Source of the DNA: Armatimonadota bacterium
Lineage (GTDB): Bacteria; Armatimonadota; HRBIN16
Direction of reading: 5' to 3'
Assembly (NCBI GenBank): GCA_026003175.1
Contig: BPGT01000001.1
Coordinates: 1,092,839 to 1,156,838 of the forward strand
Length of the DNA: 64,000 nucleotides
The translations under genes and the position numbers were made by a program. This document shows positions 33,985 to 41,849 of this stretch, piece by piece. Position 1 is the first letter of the stretch; the number at the start of each line of letters is the position of its first letter. The notes below the pieces were generated by a model. It was not told where the DNA came from. It made no database searches and worked only from the letters and a program-made list of their open reading frames with translations.

Positions 33985-34203
33985 ATGAGTGAGGTAATCC
34001 AGATGTATTTCGGCTGGCAGGAAGCGTTACCGATTATCGTCATTATCGTCGTGCTGTTCGGAGCGCGCCGACTGCCGGAGCTGGCACGCTCGGTGGGCGA
34101 GAGCCTGCGCGAGTTCAAGAAAGCCACCTCCGAGGTACTGGACGATGAACCGGCGCATCCCGCACCGGCGAAAACCGAGAAGAGCACTGAACAGCAGTCG
34201 TAG
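33985..34203 (+). CDS. tatA: Twin-arginine translocase subunit TatA/TatE
   Basis: A 72-aa protein with one membrane helix (~12-24, ALPIIVIIVVLFGA), the FGARRLPELARSVGESLREF amphipathic helix of TatA/B, and an acidic, Pro/Lys tail. It forms the pore for folded proteins with RR signal peptides. FGxxxLP is intact. TGGAGGAG precedes the ATG. The partner TatC is not in this window. It starts a unit with the duplicated-domain protein and the PqqD-like gene. Confidence 0.92.
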   Translation: MSEVIQMYFGWQEALPIIVIIVVLFGARRLPELARSVGESLREFKKATSEVLDDEPAHPAPAKTEKSTEQQS

Positions 34204-34224
34204 TGGACGAGGACTGAGCATAGC

Positions 34225-35127
34225 GTGAAACACGGGCTGGCACCGGAGCAGATAGTGGCATGGCAGGGGGTCAGCCTGAGGGTACCTCCTGATTGGAGTG
34301 TAACCGGATTTCAAGGCGATGCAAAGGAGGGGTATTTGCGCATCGATTCGCCGGGCAGCCTGGTCGCTGAGGTGCGTTGGGCGCAGGCGAGGAAAAGAGT
34401 GGACGTTCGCAAGCGATTGGACGACTATCTGAATCTGGTAGAACGCCAGGCGAAGAAGCGCAAAGTGCCCTTTACCGGGCGCATCAAGCCATCGGAAGAC
34501 TGGAAAGACGCGCTGGAGTTCAGCTACCGCGCCGACCGCAAGGTGCGCGGGTTCATCCGACAATGTCCGCAGTGCCGTCGAGTGGTCATTGCGCAGGTGA
34601 GCGGTGACAGGGACGATGCGGTAGTGAACGTCGCCAACCAGCTGCTGGACACCTTGCGGGACCACTCCGAAGATGGCTGGTGGACATGGGCGCTGTTAGG
34701 GTTGGTAGTCCGACTGCCTGAGCAGTTCGCTCTGGTGAAGTCGCAGGTGATGTCGGGTTATCTGATGCTGCAGTTCCGTAGCCGCTACACCGAAGTGAGC
34801 ATAGAGCGGTGGGGACTGGCGGATGTGACCTTGAAGCGCTGGACGCTGGCAGAGTGGGCGCTGCAGGCAACGGAGTGGAAGCGGCTGAAAAGTCAGCACA
34901 CACTGAGCGAGGTCAAGCAGCATCCTGCTGTGCAATTGGTCGGGAGGCGTCTTGCACCGACGGTGTGGCTGCGTCGGAGGATAGAGCGACTGCTTCTGCG
35001 CCGACCAGAGGAGATACGCGGCGTGGTATGGCACTGTGAGCCAGGCAACCGCATCTACTCGGTGCGCGTGGAGCGGGGGACAGAGGAGCTGCTACAGCAG
35101 GTTGTGCAGTCTGTGCAGTGCCATTGA
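34225..35127 (+). CDS. Protein with an internally duplicated DcrB-like domain
   Basis: A 300-aa soluble protein made of two similar halves. Half one (VSLRVPPDWSVTGFQGDAKE, GYLRIDSPGSLVAEVRWAQA) and half two (LVVRLPEQFALVKSQVMSGY, LMLQFRSRYTEVSIERWGLA) align at both starts. Their ends also match (CRRVVIAQVSGDRDDAVVNV and GVVWHCEPGNRIYSVRVERG). A CPQCRR pair (~residue 114) occurs only in the first. The fold recalls DcrB/PsbP-like proteins, by eye only. GTG start. It lies between tatA and a PqqD-like gene, probably one unit. Function not known. Confidence 0.6.
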   Translation: MKHGLAPEQIVAWQGVSLRVPPDWSVTGFQGDAKEGYLRIDSPGSLVAEVRWAQARKRVDVRKRLDDYLNLVERQAKKRKVPFTGRIKPSEDWKDALEFSYRADRKVRGFIRQCPQCRRVVIAQVSGDRDDAVVNVANQLLDTLRDHSEDGWWTWALLGLVVRLPEQFALVKSQVMSGYLMLQFRSRYTEVSIERWGLADVTLKRWTLAEWALQATEWKRLKSQHTLSEVKQHPAVQLVGRRLAPTVWLRRRIERLLLRRPEEIRGVVWHCEPGNRIYSVRVERGTEELLQQVVQSVQCH

Positions 35128-35146
35128 AACCGTGCTGTACAAAAGA

Positions 35147-35563
35147 ATGGGCGTTCGAGAGTTTGTTGGCAAATTCATCCCGGCGGTGAAGCCGAAGCCG
35201 GTATTATCCCGGCAGGAGGCACTGACCGCCATCCCGATACGCAACCCGCTCTTGGAGTGGGAGCGCACAGAAGAGGGAGAGTTATTGCTCAAAGTGCCCG
35301 TAGAGCAGCGCAGTCTGCTGATTCGATGGGCGATTGCGGCTTTCCGGTTGCCGCCGGTGCGCCACATCCAGCTGGATGAGGTGGGCGCGGCGGTGTGGGA
35401 ACTGTGTGATGGCGAACACACGGTAGAATCTATTGTGCAACAGATGTGTAAACGCACGCGCATGAGCCGGCGTGAGGTGGAAGCCTCGGTGAGCATGTTT
35501 TTGAAGATGTTAGCCGACCGCAGGTTGGTGGCGTTCAAACGGGGAGGAAGAAAAAAGGCATGA
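35147..35563 (+). CDS. PqqD-like protein
   Basis: A 138-aa protein whose C-terminal ~85 residues match the PqqD/RRE winged-helix fold: HIQLDEVGAAVWELCDGEHT then VESIVQQMCKRTRMSRREVE. PqqD-like domains bind a peptide leader and pass it to a modifying enzyme. The N-terminal 55 residues are an extra, unrecognised segment. The ATG at 35147 is used; GTG at 35132 is possible. Its stop overlaps the permease ATG (ATGA). No radical-SAM enzyme or precursor peptide was found nearby, so the role is open. Confidence 0.75.
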   Translation: MGVREFVGKFIPAVKPKPVLSRQEALTAIPIRNPLLEWERTEEGELLLKVPVEQRSLLIRWAIAAFRLPPVRHIQLDEVGAAVWELCDGEHTVESIVQQMCKRTRMSRREVEASVSMFLKMLADRRLVAFKRGGRKKA

Positions 35564-36168
35564 GCAAAGAGCAACGTCAGGTGGAACGCCTGCAGTTGCC
35601 GTTTCGGGTGGCGTTTCACATCAGTATGCAGAGCGTGCGTATCCGCTTCTGGCGATCGGTGATTACCGCAGCGGGTACGGTGCTGGGTATTGCATTCCTC
35701 GTCTCCGTGTTGACGGCGATGATGATTCAGCGCAACTCCGGTGCGATTACCGACCCCTCCGAAAAGTACCGCATGACCTGGCTGGTGATTATGAGCCTGC
35801 TGGTCTGTTTGGTGGGCATCACCAACGCGATGCTGATGTCCGTGACCGAGCGATATAAGGAGATCGGTACGATGAAGTGTCTGGGCGCGTATGACATCTT
35901 CATCGTGGAGCTATTCTTTATCGAATCCGCACTGGTGGGGTTCATCGCCTCAGTCATTGGATGGTTTCTGGGGGTTTTGGCGGTGGTGCTCATCAAGCTG
36001 TTCAGCGAAGGCTTCAAGGTGTTTAGCTGGATTTCTCCGGGTGAGGTGTTGCTGTACCTTGTCTACTCGATAGTTATCGGCACACTATTATCGGTGATAG
36101 CCACTATTATCCCAGCGCAGGTGGCGGCGCGGATGCCCGCTGCTGCCGCGTTGCGCGTGGAAGTCTAA
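35560..36168 (+). CDS. Minimal FtsX-type ABC permease
   Basis: A 202-aa permease with four membrane helices (~33-55, 73-95, 110-140, 168-188). FtsX/MacB features are RFWRSVITAAGTVLGIAFLV at the first helix, LMSVTERYKEIGTMKCLGAY (coupling helix) and a typical end (PAQVAARMPAAAALRVEV). The large outer domain between helices one and two is reduced to about 17 residues, so it is roughly half the usual length. It probably forms a homodimer with the ATPase that follows 15 bases later. Confidence 0.85.
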   Translation: MSKEQRQVERLQLPFRVAFHISMQSVRIRFWRSVITAAGTVLGIAFLVSVLTAMMIQRNSGAITDPSEKYRMTWLVIMSLLVCLVGITNAMLMSVTERYKEIGTMKCLGAYDIFIVELFFIESALVGFIASVIGWFLGVLAVVLIKLFSEGFKVFSWISPGEVLLYLVYSIVIGTLLSVIATIIPAQVAARMPAAAALRVEV

Positions 36169-36183
36169 CAAGGGGGTGCATTT

Positions 36184-36957
36184 ATGGCGGTTCAGCCGCA
36201 GACCAATCAGACCGTAGCTACCGGCACCGAATACATCGTGCGGTGCAAGGACGTGGTGAAAGAGTACATGATGGGCACGCAGGTGGTGCGCGCGCTCAAC
36301 GGCGTTACGCTGGATATTGTGCGCGGAGAGTACCTCTCTATTATGGGACCCTCTGGCTCCGGCAAGTCCACGTTGTTTAACATGATTGGTGGACTGGACA
36401 AGCCCACCAGCGGCTCGGTGTTCATCAACGACGTGGACATGGCGCAGCTGGATGCCCAGGAGCTGGCGTTCCTGCGCTGCCGCACCATCGGCTATATCTT
36501 CCAGACGTTCAACCTGATCCCGGTGATGACCGCGCTGGAGAACGTGATGCTGCCGATGATTTTCGGCGGCTTGTCCACCGATGAAGCTATTGACCGGGGC
36601 ATCGAACTGCTGAAGCTGGTGGGACTGGGCGAGCGACTGCACCACAAGCCCAGCGAGCTGTCAGGTGGTCAGCAGCAGCGTGTGGCAATTGCGCGTGCGC
36701 TGGCGAACAACCCGCAAATCATCCTGGCGGACGAGCCAACGGGTAACCTGGACCTGCGCACGGGTAAAGAGATTATCGAACTGCTGCGCCAGCTGAACAA
36801 AGAGCAAGGCGTGACCATCATCTCCGCCACGCACGACCTCAAGATGGTGGACGTCTCCGACCGCATCGTATGGATCCGCGACGGGCGCATCGACCGCGTG
36901 GAGGAGCGCGCCGCCGTCGAGGTGCGTGTCGGCGACGTGGAGGGCACCCCCGGGTAG
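36184..36957 (+). CDS. ABC transporter ATP-binding protein (LolD/MacB type)
   Basis: A 257-aa ATPase with Walker A MGPSGSGKSTLFNM (~55-68), the Q-loop TFNLIPVMTALENV, the signature LSGGQQQRVAIARALANN, Walker B ILADEPTGNLD and the switch His in ATHDLKMV. LolD and MacB ATPases drive lipoprotein release or mechanotransmission by FtsX permeases, not solute uptake. It pairs with the mini-FtsX permease just upstream and, through overlap, with the PqqD-like gene. A ~20-residue N-terminal extension and a C-terminal ~25-residue acidic tail are extra. Confidence 0.92.
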   Translation: MAVQPQTNQTVATGTEYIVRCKDVVKEYMMGTQVVRALNGVTLDIVRGEYLSIMGPSGSGKSTLFNMIGGLDKPTSGSVFINDVDMAQLDAQELAFLRCRTIGYIFQTFNLIPVMTALENVMLPMIFGGLSTDEAIDRGIELLKLVGLGERLHHKPSELSGGQQQRVAIARALANNPQIILADEPTGNLDLRTGKEIIELLRQLNKEQGVTIISATHDLKMVDVSDRIVWIRDGRIDRVEERAAVEVRVGDVEGTPG

Positions 36958-37071
36958 CACCAACCGCGTCGTTTGCCGAAAAGCCGGGCAGGGCGTTGCC
37001 AACAGGCGTCCTGCCCTGTGTTTGCCTTTATGTGTGGTTGTTGGCAGTGTGTGTAGCAGACACTGCCCTCT

Positions 37072-37124
37072 TTTCCCCTTCCCTTGCAGGGAAGGGGAAA
37101 CGCCTCTCTCCCCGTCGGGGAGAG
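37072..37124. repeat. Two-hairpin palindromic element
   Basis: A 13-bp perfect stem (37072-37084 with 37088-37100, 3-base loop), then an 8-bp stem (CTCTCCCC 37106-37113 with GGGGAGAG 37117-37124). Same two-hairpin design as 25581-25851. It may also terminate the ABC transcript. Confidence 0.8.
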
Positions 37125-37179
37125 TGGAACCTGCGACTACAAGCGATGATATCAACAGGTAGCCGAGAGGAACAGTGCT

Positions 37180-38274
37180 ATGAATATGCCTTTGATACGC
37201 CCGAACGTGTTGGAGCTGGAACCCTACAGCCCCGGCAAACCGATTGAGGAGGTAAAACGCGAGCTGGGGTTGACGGATGTGGTCAAGCTGGCTTCCAATG
37301 AGAATCCGCTCGGACCCTCGCCACGCGCCATCGAAGCGGCGACGCGGGCGATGCAGTCCGTCAATCTTTACCCTGACGGCAGCTGCTTCGAACTGCGGCA
37401 GGCGGTAGCGAAGCATGTGGGCATGCCGCCGGAGTGCCTGCTGTTCGGCAACGGTTCGGATGAGTTGATACACTACATCGGATTGACCTTCCTGATGCCC
37501 GGCGATGAGGTGATTACAGGGCATCCCTCGTTCGTGCGTTATGACGCGGCGGCGAAGCTGAACAACGCGCCGTTGCAACTTGTACCTCTGCGGGAGCACC
37601 GCTTTGACCTGTCGGCGATTTTAGAGCGCGTGAACGAACGTACCAAGATCATCTTCATCGCCAACCCGAACAACCCGACTGGTACCATCGTGACCGCCGA
37701 CGAGGTGGAAGCGTTCATGAACGCCCTGCCGGAGCATGTGGTGGTGGTGTGGGACCAGGCATATCAGGAGTACGTTTCGCGCCCGGACTACCCGGACACG
37801 TTGCGCTACGTGCGTGATGGGCGTCCTGTGATCGTCCTGCGCACCTTCTCGAAAGCATACGCGCTGGCAGGGCTTCGAGTGGGCTACGCCATCGCCCGGG
37901 CAGACATCGTCGACGCGATGAACCGTGTGCGCGAGCCGTTCAACGTCAACAGCGTGGCGCAGGCGGCGGCTCTGGCGGCTCTGCAGGATCAAGAGCACCT
38001 GCGCAAAGCGGTAGAGCTGAACCGACAGGGGCTGGAGTATTTCTACCAGCACTTCGAGCGGCTGGGCTTGACCTACGTACGCAGCGAGGCAAACTGCGTG
38101 ATGGTAGACCTGGGACGTGATAGCCAGCCTGTGTTTCAGGCGTTATTGCGCAAGGGGGTCATCGTGCGTACGGGACACATCTTCGGCTTGCCCACCTACC
38201 TGCGCATCACCACCGGCAAGCCCGAAGAAAACGAAAGGTTCATCTGTGCGTTAGAGGAGGTTCTGCAGGCATGA
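37180..38274 (+). CDS. hisC: Histidinol-phosphate / aromatic aminotransferase
   Basis: A 364-aa class I PLP aminotransferase. The family block LASNENPLGPSPRAIEAA is at ~35, the PLP loop FGNGSDELIHY at ~88, IANPNNPTGTIV with the Asn/Pro that stabilises PLP at ~158, VWDQAYQEYV, and the PLP lysine in TFSKAYALAGLRVGYA (~225). It converts imidazole acetol phosphate to histidinol phosphate; HisC proteins can also serve in tyrosine and phenylalanine synthesis. Because it overlaps a DAHP synthase gene (ATGA at 38271-38274), an aromatic role is plausible. GAGAGGA precedes the ATG. Confidence 0.93.
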   Translation: MNMPLIRPNVLELEPYSPGKPIEEVKRELGLTDVVKLASNENPLGPSPRAIEAATRAMQSVNLYPDGSCFELRQAVAKHVGMPPECLLFGNGSDELIHYIGLTFLMPGDEVITGHPSFVRYDAAAKLNNAPLQLVPLREHRFDLSAILERVNERTKIIFIANPNNPTGTIVTADEVEAFMNALPEHVVVVWDQAYQEYVSRPDYPDTLRYVRDGRPVIVLRTFSKAYALAGLRVGYAIARADIVDAMNRVREPFNVNSVAQAAALAALQDQEHLRKAVELNRQGLEYFYQHFERLGLTYVRSEANCVMVDLGRDSQPVFQALLRKGVIVRTGHIFGLPTYLRITTGKPEENERFICALEEVLQA

Positions 38275-39297
38275 TTATCGTTCTGGACAAAAGCGCCACC
38301 CCTGAGCAGATCGATCTCATCACATCCAAACTGCTGGAAGGGGGGGTACCACGCGCATCCCATCTACGGCGTGGAGAAAACCGTCATCGGCGCGGTGGGT
38401 GTGCCTGAAGAGGAGAAGCCCAATCTGGTAGAGCAGTTCGAAGCTCTGCCCTTTGTGGAACGTGTCATTACCATCCTCGCCCCGTACAAACTGGCGGCGA
38501 AGGCGTATCGACCGGAAGGCACGGTGGTGACGGTTGCCGATAAGGTGTCCATCGGTGGGCAGCAGGTGTGCATCATGGCAGGTCCCTGCACGGTGGAGAC
38601 GCCGGAGCAAACGCTTTCCACCGCACACGCAGTGAAAGAGGCGGGGGCACACATGCTGCGAGGTGGCGCGTACAAGCCCAGTACGTCGCCCTACTCATTC
38701 CAAGGGCTGGGTGTAGAAGGGCTAAAGATACTGGCGGAAGCGCGCAGGCAGACAGGCTTGCCCGTGGTGACCGAGGTGATGGACCCGCGCAACGTGGAGC
38801 TGGTATGCCGGTATGCGGATATGCTGCAGATTGGCACGCGCAACATGCAGAACTACGACCTTCTGCGCGAGGTAGGCAAGACGCGCCACCCCGTGCTGCT
38901 GAAGCGGGGCATGTGGGCGCGAATCGACGAATGGCTGATGGCAGCGGAATACATCATGAAGGGCGGAAACGAGAACGTGGTGTTGTGCGAGCGTGGCATC
39001 CGCACCTTCGAAACCGCCACACGCAACACGTTAGACCTGTCTGCGGTGGCTGTGGCGAAGCAGGAGTCGCACCTGCCGGTGATTGTGGATCCCAGTCAGG
39101 GTACGGGCAAGTGGAGCTTGGTGACCGCCATGAGCCGTGCCGCCATCGCCGCCGGAGCAGATGGGTTGATTATCGAGGTGCACCCGCATCCCGAGCAGGC
39201 GTTGAAAGACGGTGCGCAATCGCTCACCTTCGAGAACTTCCAGCAGCTGATGGTGGAGGTACGCGCTATCGCGCAGGCGATGGGCAAGGGGATGTAG
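38271..39297 (+). CDS. aroF: DAHP synthase (3-deoxy-7-phosphoheptulonate synthase), frameshifted
   Basis: First enzyme of the shikimate pathway, joining PEP and erythrose 4-phosphate; this is the AroF/Thermotoga type with an N-terminal ferredoxin-like domain (~1-75). The reading starts at ATG 38271 ([20 protein letters not shown]) but leaves frame in a run of seven G at 38340-38346. With six G it would continue [20 protein letters not shown] into the main frame, which then runs to 39297 and carries [41 protein letters not shown] and [11 protein letters not shown]. Either a sequence error or a real lesion. The gene overlaps hisC. Without it the strain could lack this isozyme. Confidence 0.9.
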
Positions 39298-39523
39298 CTG
39301 CGCTACTTCCCCTCCTTGCCCTGTACTCCAGTTCCCCAGCGTCACTATGCTCGTGCCCGAATAGTCACCAACCGCTTGGTGCGGTCGTAGCGCACTGTGT
39401 TTCCAGTGCCTGTTTGACGATGTCCAGTAGCACATACACCATCCTCAATGACACGTGCAGGTGCGGATGCACAAGATACCTGATGTACACCCACTGCCGG
39501 TGGTATCATATAGCAGGGGGATG

Positions 39524-40645
39524 ATGCTTACCGAGTTCTTCGCCACCTGTACCGCAGGGTTGGAGTTTATCACGGCGCAGGAGCTGACCGCTCTGGGCGT
39601 GGAGGTTACCGACACGAGTCCATCGCGTGTCTTCTTCCGCACCGGGTGGGAAGCCATTTACCACCTGCACCTGTACGCCCGCACCGTCAACCGTTTCTTC
39701 GCTCTGCTGGCGAGGACGCAGGTTCGCAACCTGAAGGAGATAGAAGAGGTCGCGTGGCAGGTTCCCTACGAAGAGTGGTTCGAGAACCGCTACGCCTTCG
39801 CCATCCGCTCCGAGCGCGATGGCGCACATGACTTCACCAGCATGGATGTCGCCCGCGTGGTGGGGCAGGTGGTGTGCGACCGTTTCATTGCCCGCACGGG
39901 TCAGCGTCCGCCTGTGAATCTGGACAACCCCGACGTGGAGATTTTCTCCACACTGGTGAATGACCAGTACCTGCTGGGCTTAAACCTTACCGGCTCCAGC
40001 CTGCATCGCCGACCGTGGCGGCAGAGCCTGGCGCACCTCACCGCGCTTCGTCCCACGCTGGCGGCGGCGGTAGTGATGGCTTCCGGCTGGGATGACCGCC
40101 CGCTTGTAGACCCGATGTGCGGCACGGGTACGCTGTTGATAGAGGGCGCACTGTGGCGGCGAGGTATGAGCCCCTCGTTGGGGCGCGAAGAGTGGGCTTT
40201 TCGCGTGTTGCTTCCACATGATGAAGCACGCTGGCGAGAGGAACTGGAGGCAAGCAAACATGCCGTCGGGCATTCTCCGCCTTTGCGGGGCAGTGACTGG
40301 AACGCCCGGTACATCGAGATTGCCCGACAGAATGCAGAAGGAGCGAGAGTGACCGATATCGAGTTCTCGGTGGCTAATGCGCTCACCTTACCGCCCCCGG
40401 AAGAGCCGGTGGTGATGGTGACCAACCCACCCTACGGCGTGCGGATGGGCAAGCCTTCGGAGCTGGTGCATCTGTATCGCAAGTTGTGGCAGAAATGGAG
40501 CGCGGAGTACGGAGGTAGTCGCATTGTGGTCATCAGCGGCAACCCTGCGCTGGAGCAGTTTGCCACCGTAGAGCCGACCGCATGTTACGACTTCCTGCAG
40601 GCGGAGCTGCCGTGCCGATTGCTGATATGGGATTTACCGAAGTAA
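39524..40645 (+). CDS. THUMP-domain RNA (guanine-N2) methyltransferase
   Basis: A 373-aa class I SAM-dependent methyltransferase of the RlmL/TrmN/Trm14 family. An N-terminal THUMP region (~10-160) binds RNA. The catalytic half has the SAM site (LVDPMCGTGTLLIEGALWRR, ~195) and the NPPY motif (VTNPPYGVRMG, ~300), both essential in N2-methylguanine enzymes. It modifies 23S rRNA or tRNA; which one cannot be told. I used the second of two adjacent ATG codons because AGGGGG ends right at the first. Confidence 0.88.
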   Translation: MLTEFFATCTAGLEFITAQELTALGVEVTDTSPSRVFFRTGWEAIYHLHLYARTVNRFFALLARTQVRNLKEIEEVAWQVPYEEWFENRYAFAIRSERDGAHDFTSMDVARVVGQVVCDRFIARTGQRPPVNLDNPDVEIFSTLVNDQYLLGLNLTGSSLHRRPWRQSLAHLTALRPTLAAAVVMASGWDDRPLVDPMCGTGTLLIEGALWRRGMSPSLGREEWAFRVLLPHDEARWREELEASKHAVGHSPPLRGSDWNARYIEIARQNAEGARVTDIEFSVANALTLPPPEEPVVMVTNPPYGVRMGKPSELVHLYRKLWQKWSAEYGGSRIVVISGNPALEQFATVEPTACYDFLQAELPCRLLIWDLPK

Positions 40646-40664
40646 CAGGATTATCTTCGCCCTC

Positions 40665-41846
40665 TTACGCCGCCTGCACCAGCCCACCGCCTTGTCGCAT
40701 CTCCACATACAGCGGTTCGCGAATGCCCGTCACCTCGGCGAAGTTGCGGATTCGTTCTAACAACGCCTCTGAGACGCGATGTCCCGCCGAAATGAGTAGT
40801 TTGCCGTCGGCGGTATACACATCGGAAGCCAGCACGTGCCCGATTCGCAATCCGCGCACCGACACCGCTATCGCCGGCACGTCTGTTTGCTGCTGCGCTT
40901 CTGCGGGCGAGACGAAGGTAACCACAGCTGCTTCGAGTACACGCGGATCGTACCATCCCTCACGTTTGCGCATTACCTCAAAGGCGCGCCGTCTGGAGAC
41001 GCTATTTTCCTCCAGATCGCGCATGTCGCTCAGCACTTTGAGCATCCGCGCCCCTAGCGGAATGTCGTATCCCGACACATTGTCGCGTGGGAAGCCTGAA
41101 CCATCGAAATGCTTGTTCTGGTAAAGCACAATGCGCGCTACCGGCTCCAGACGTGGGATGTTAATCAATAGGTTGTGGCTGATTTCAGGCACACGCTCCA
41201 GCATCTCCTGCTCTGCTTCCGAAAGCGGATGCCCGGCGCGCGCTTTCAGCACCACCACCGGGGGGATAGTGACCAGTCCCACCTGCGCCAGCGTCGCCGC
41301 CAGCTCCAGCTTCCAGATCTCGCCCACCTGTAGCGTCTGCGCCAGCGAGCGAACGTACCCACGCAGAGTTTGTGCCCGACCAAACAGGTGGGGGTCTACC
41401 ATCGCCAGAATCTCCATCAGCATCCGCACGCTACCACTGAGGGTCTTCTCCAGCAGGTCGCGCTCGGCGGTGATCAGCCGGTACTGCTCTATCCCCGCTT
41501 CCAGAGCCATCGCCAGGCTTTCCGGCGGACAGGGCTTGGTGAGGAAACGAAAGATGTGCCCATGATGCACCGCTTCGATGGCAGTACGCAGGTCAGGATT
41601 GCCTGTGAGCATGATACGAACGGTGTCGGGAGCTATCTCCTTGACCTTTGCCAGGAAATGCACTCCGTTCATGCCGGGCATGTACATATCCGACACCACG
41701 ACTGCATACGGTCCCTGTCTTTCGATAATTTTCAACGCGGCTTCCGCGCCGATGGCGATTTCGATGCGAAACTGCTTGCGCAGGGCGCGTTGATAACCCG
41801 CGAGAATGTTCGCATCGTCATCCACGAACAACACCTTTTCAGACAT
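40665..41846 (-). CDS. Response regulator with degenerate HD-GYP domain
   Basis: A 393-aa protein: receiver domain (~1-122, phospho-acceptor Asp53 in VVVSDMYMPGMNG, K in FLTKPC), then an HD-GYP-related domain (~140-320). The GYP region survives as YQNKHFDGSGFP, but the HD pair is missing: LAQVGLVTIPP stands where LHDIGKxxIP is expected, so two metal ligands are lost and c-di-GMP hydrolysis is unlikely. The C-terminal ~75 residues form an additional module (LRIGHVLASDVYTADGKLL). It is the last gene of the kinase operon; AGGGAGG precedes the ATG. It probably acts as a binding or adaptor output. Confidence 0.85.
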   Translation of the reverse strand: MSEKVLFVDDDANILAGYQRALRKQFRIEIAIGAEAALKIIERQGPYAVVVSDMYMPGMNGVHFLAKVKEIAPDTVRIMLTGNPDLRTAIEAVHHGHIFRFLTKPCPPESLAMALEAGIEQYRLITAERDLLEKTLSGSVRMLMEILAMVDPHLFGRAQTLRGYVRSLAQTLQVGEIWKLELAATLAQVGLVTIPPVVVLKARAGHPLSEAEQEMLERVPEISHNLLINIPRLEPVARIVLYQNKHFDGSGFPRDNVSGYDIPLGARMLKVLSDMRDLEENSVSRRRAFEVMRKREGWYDPRVLEAAVVTFVSPAEAQQQTDVPAIAVSVRGLRIGHVLASDVYTADGKLLISAGHRVSEALLERIRNFAEVTGIREPLYVEMRQGGGLVQAA

Positions 41847-41849
41847 TAC

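Noticed and set aside
39310-39440. A minus-strand piece resembling a short remnant (VRYDRTKRLVTIRARA at its end)
   Set aside because: It hints at the tail of a small domain of the toxin-antitoxin kind, but needs a frameshift and the similarity is too weak to call.
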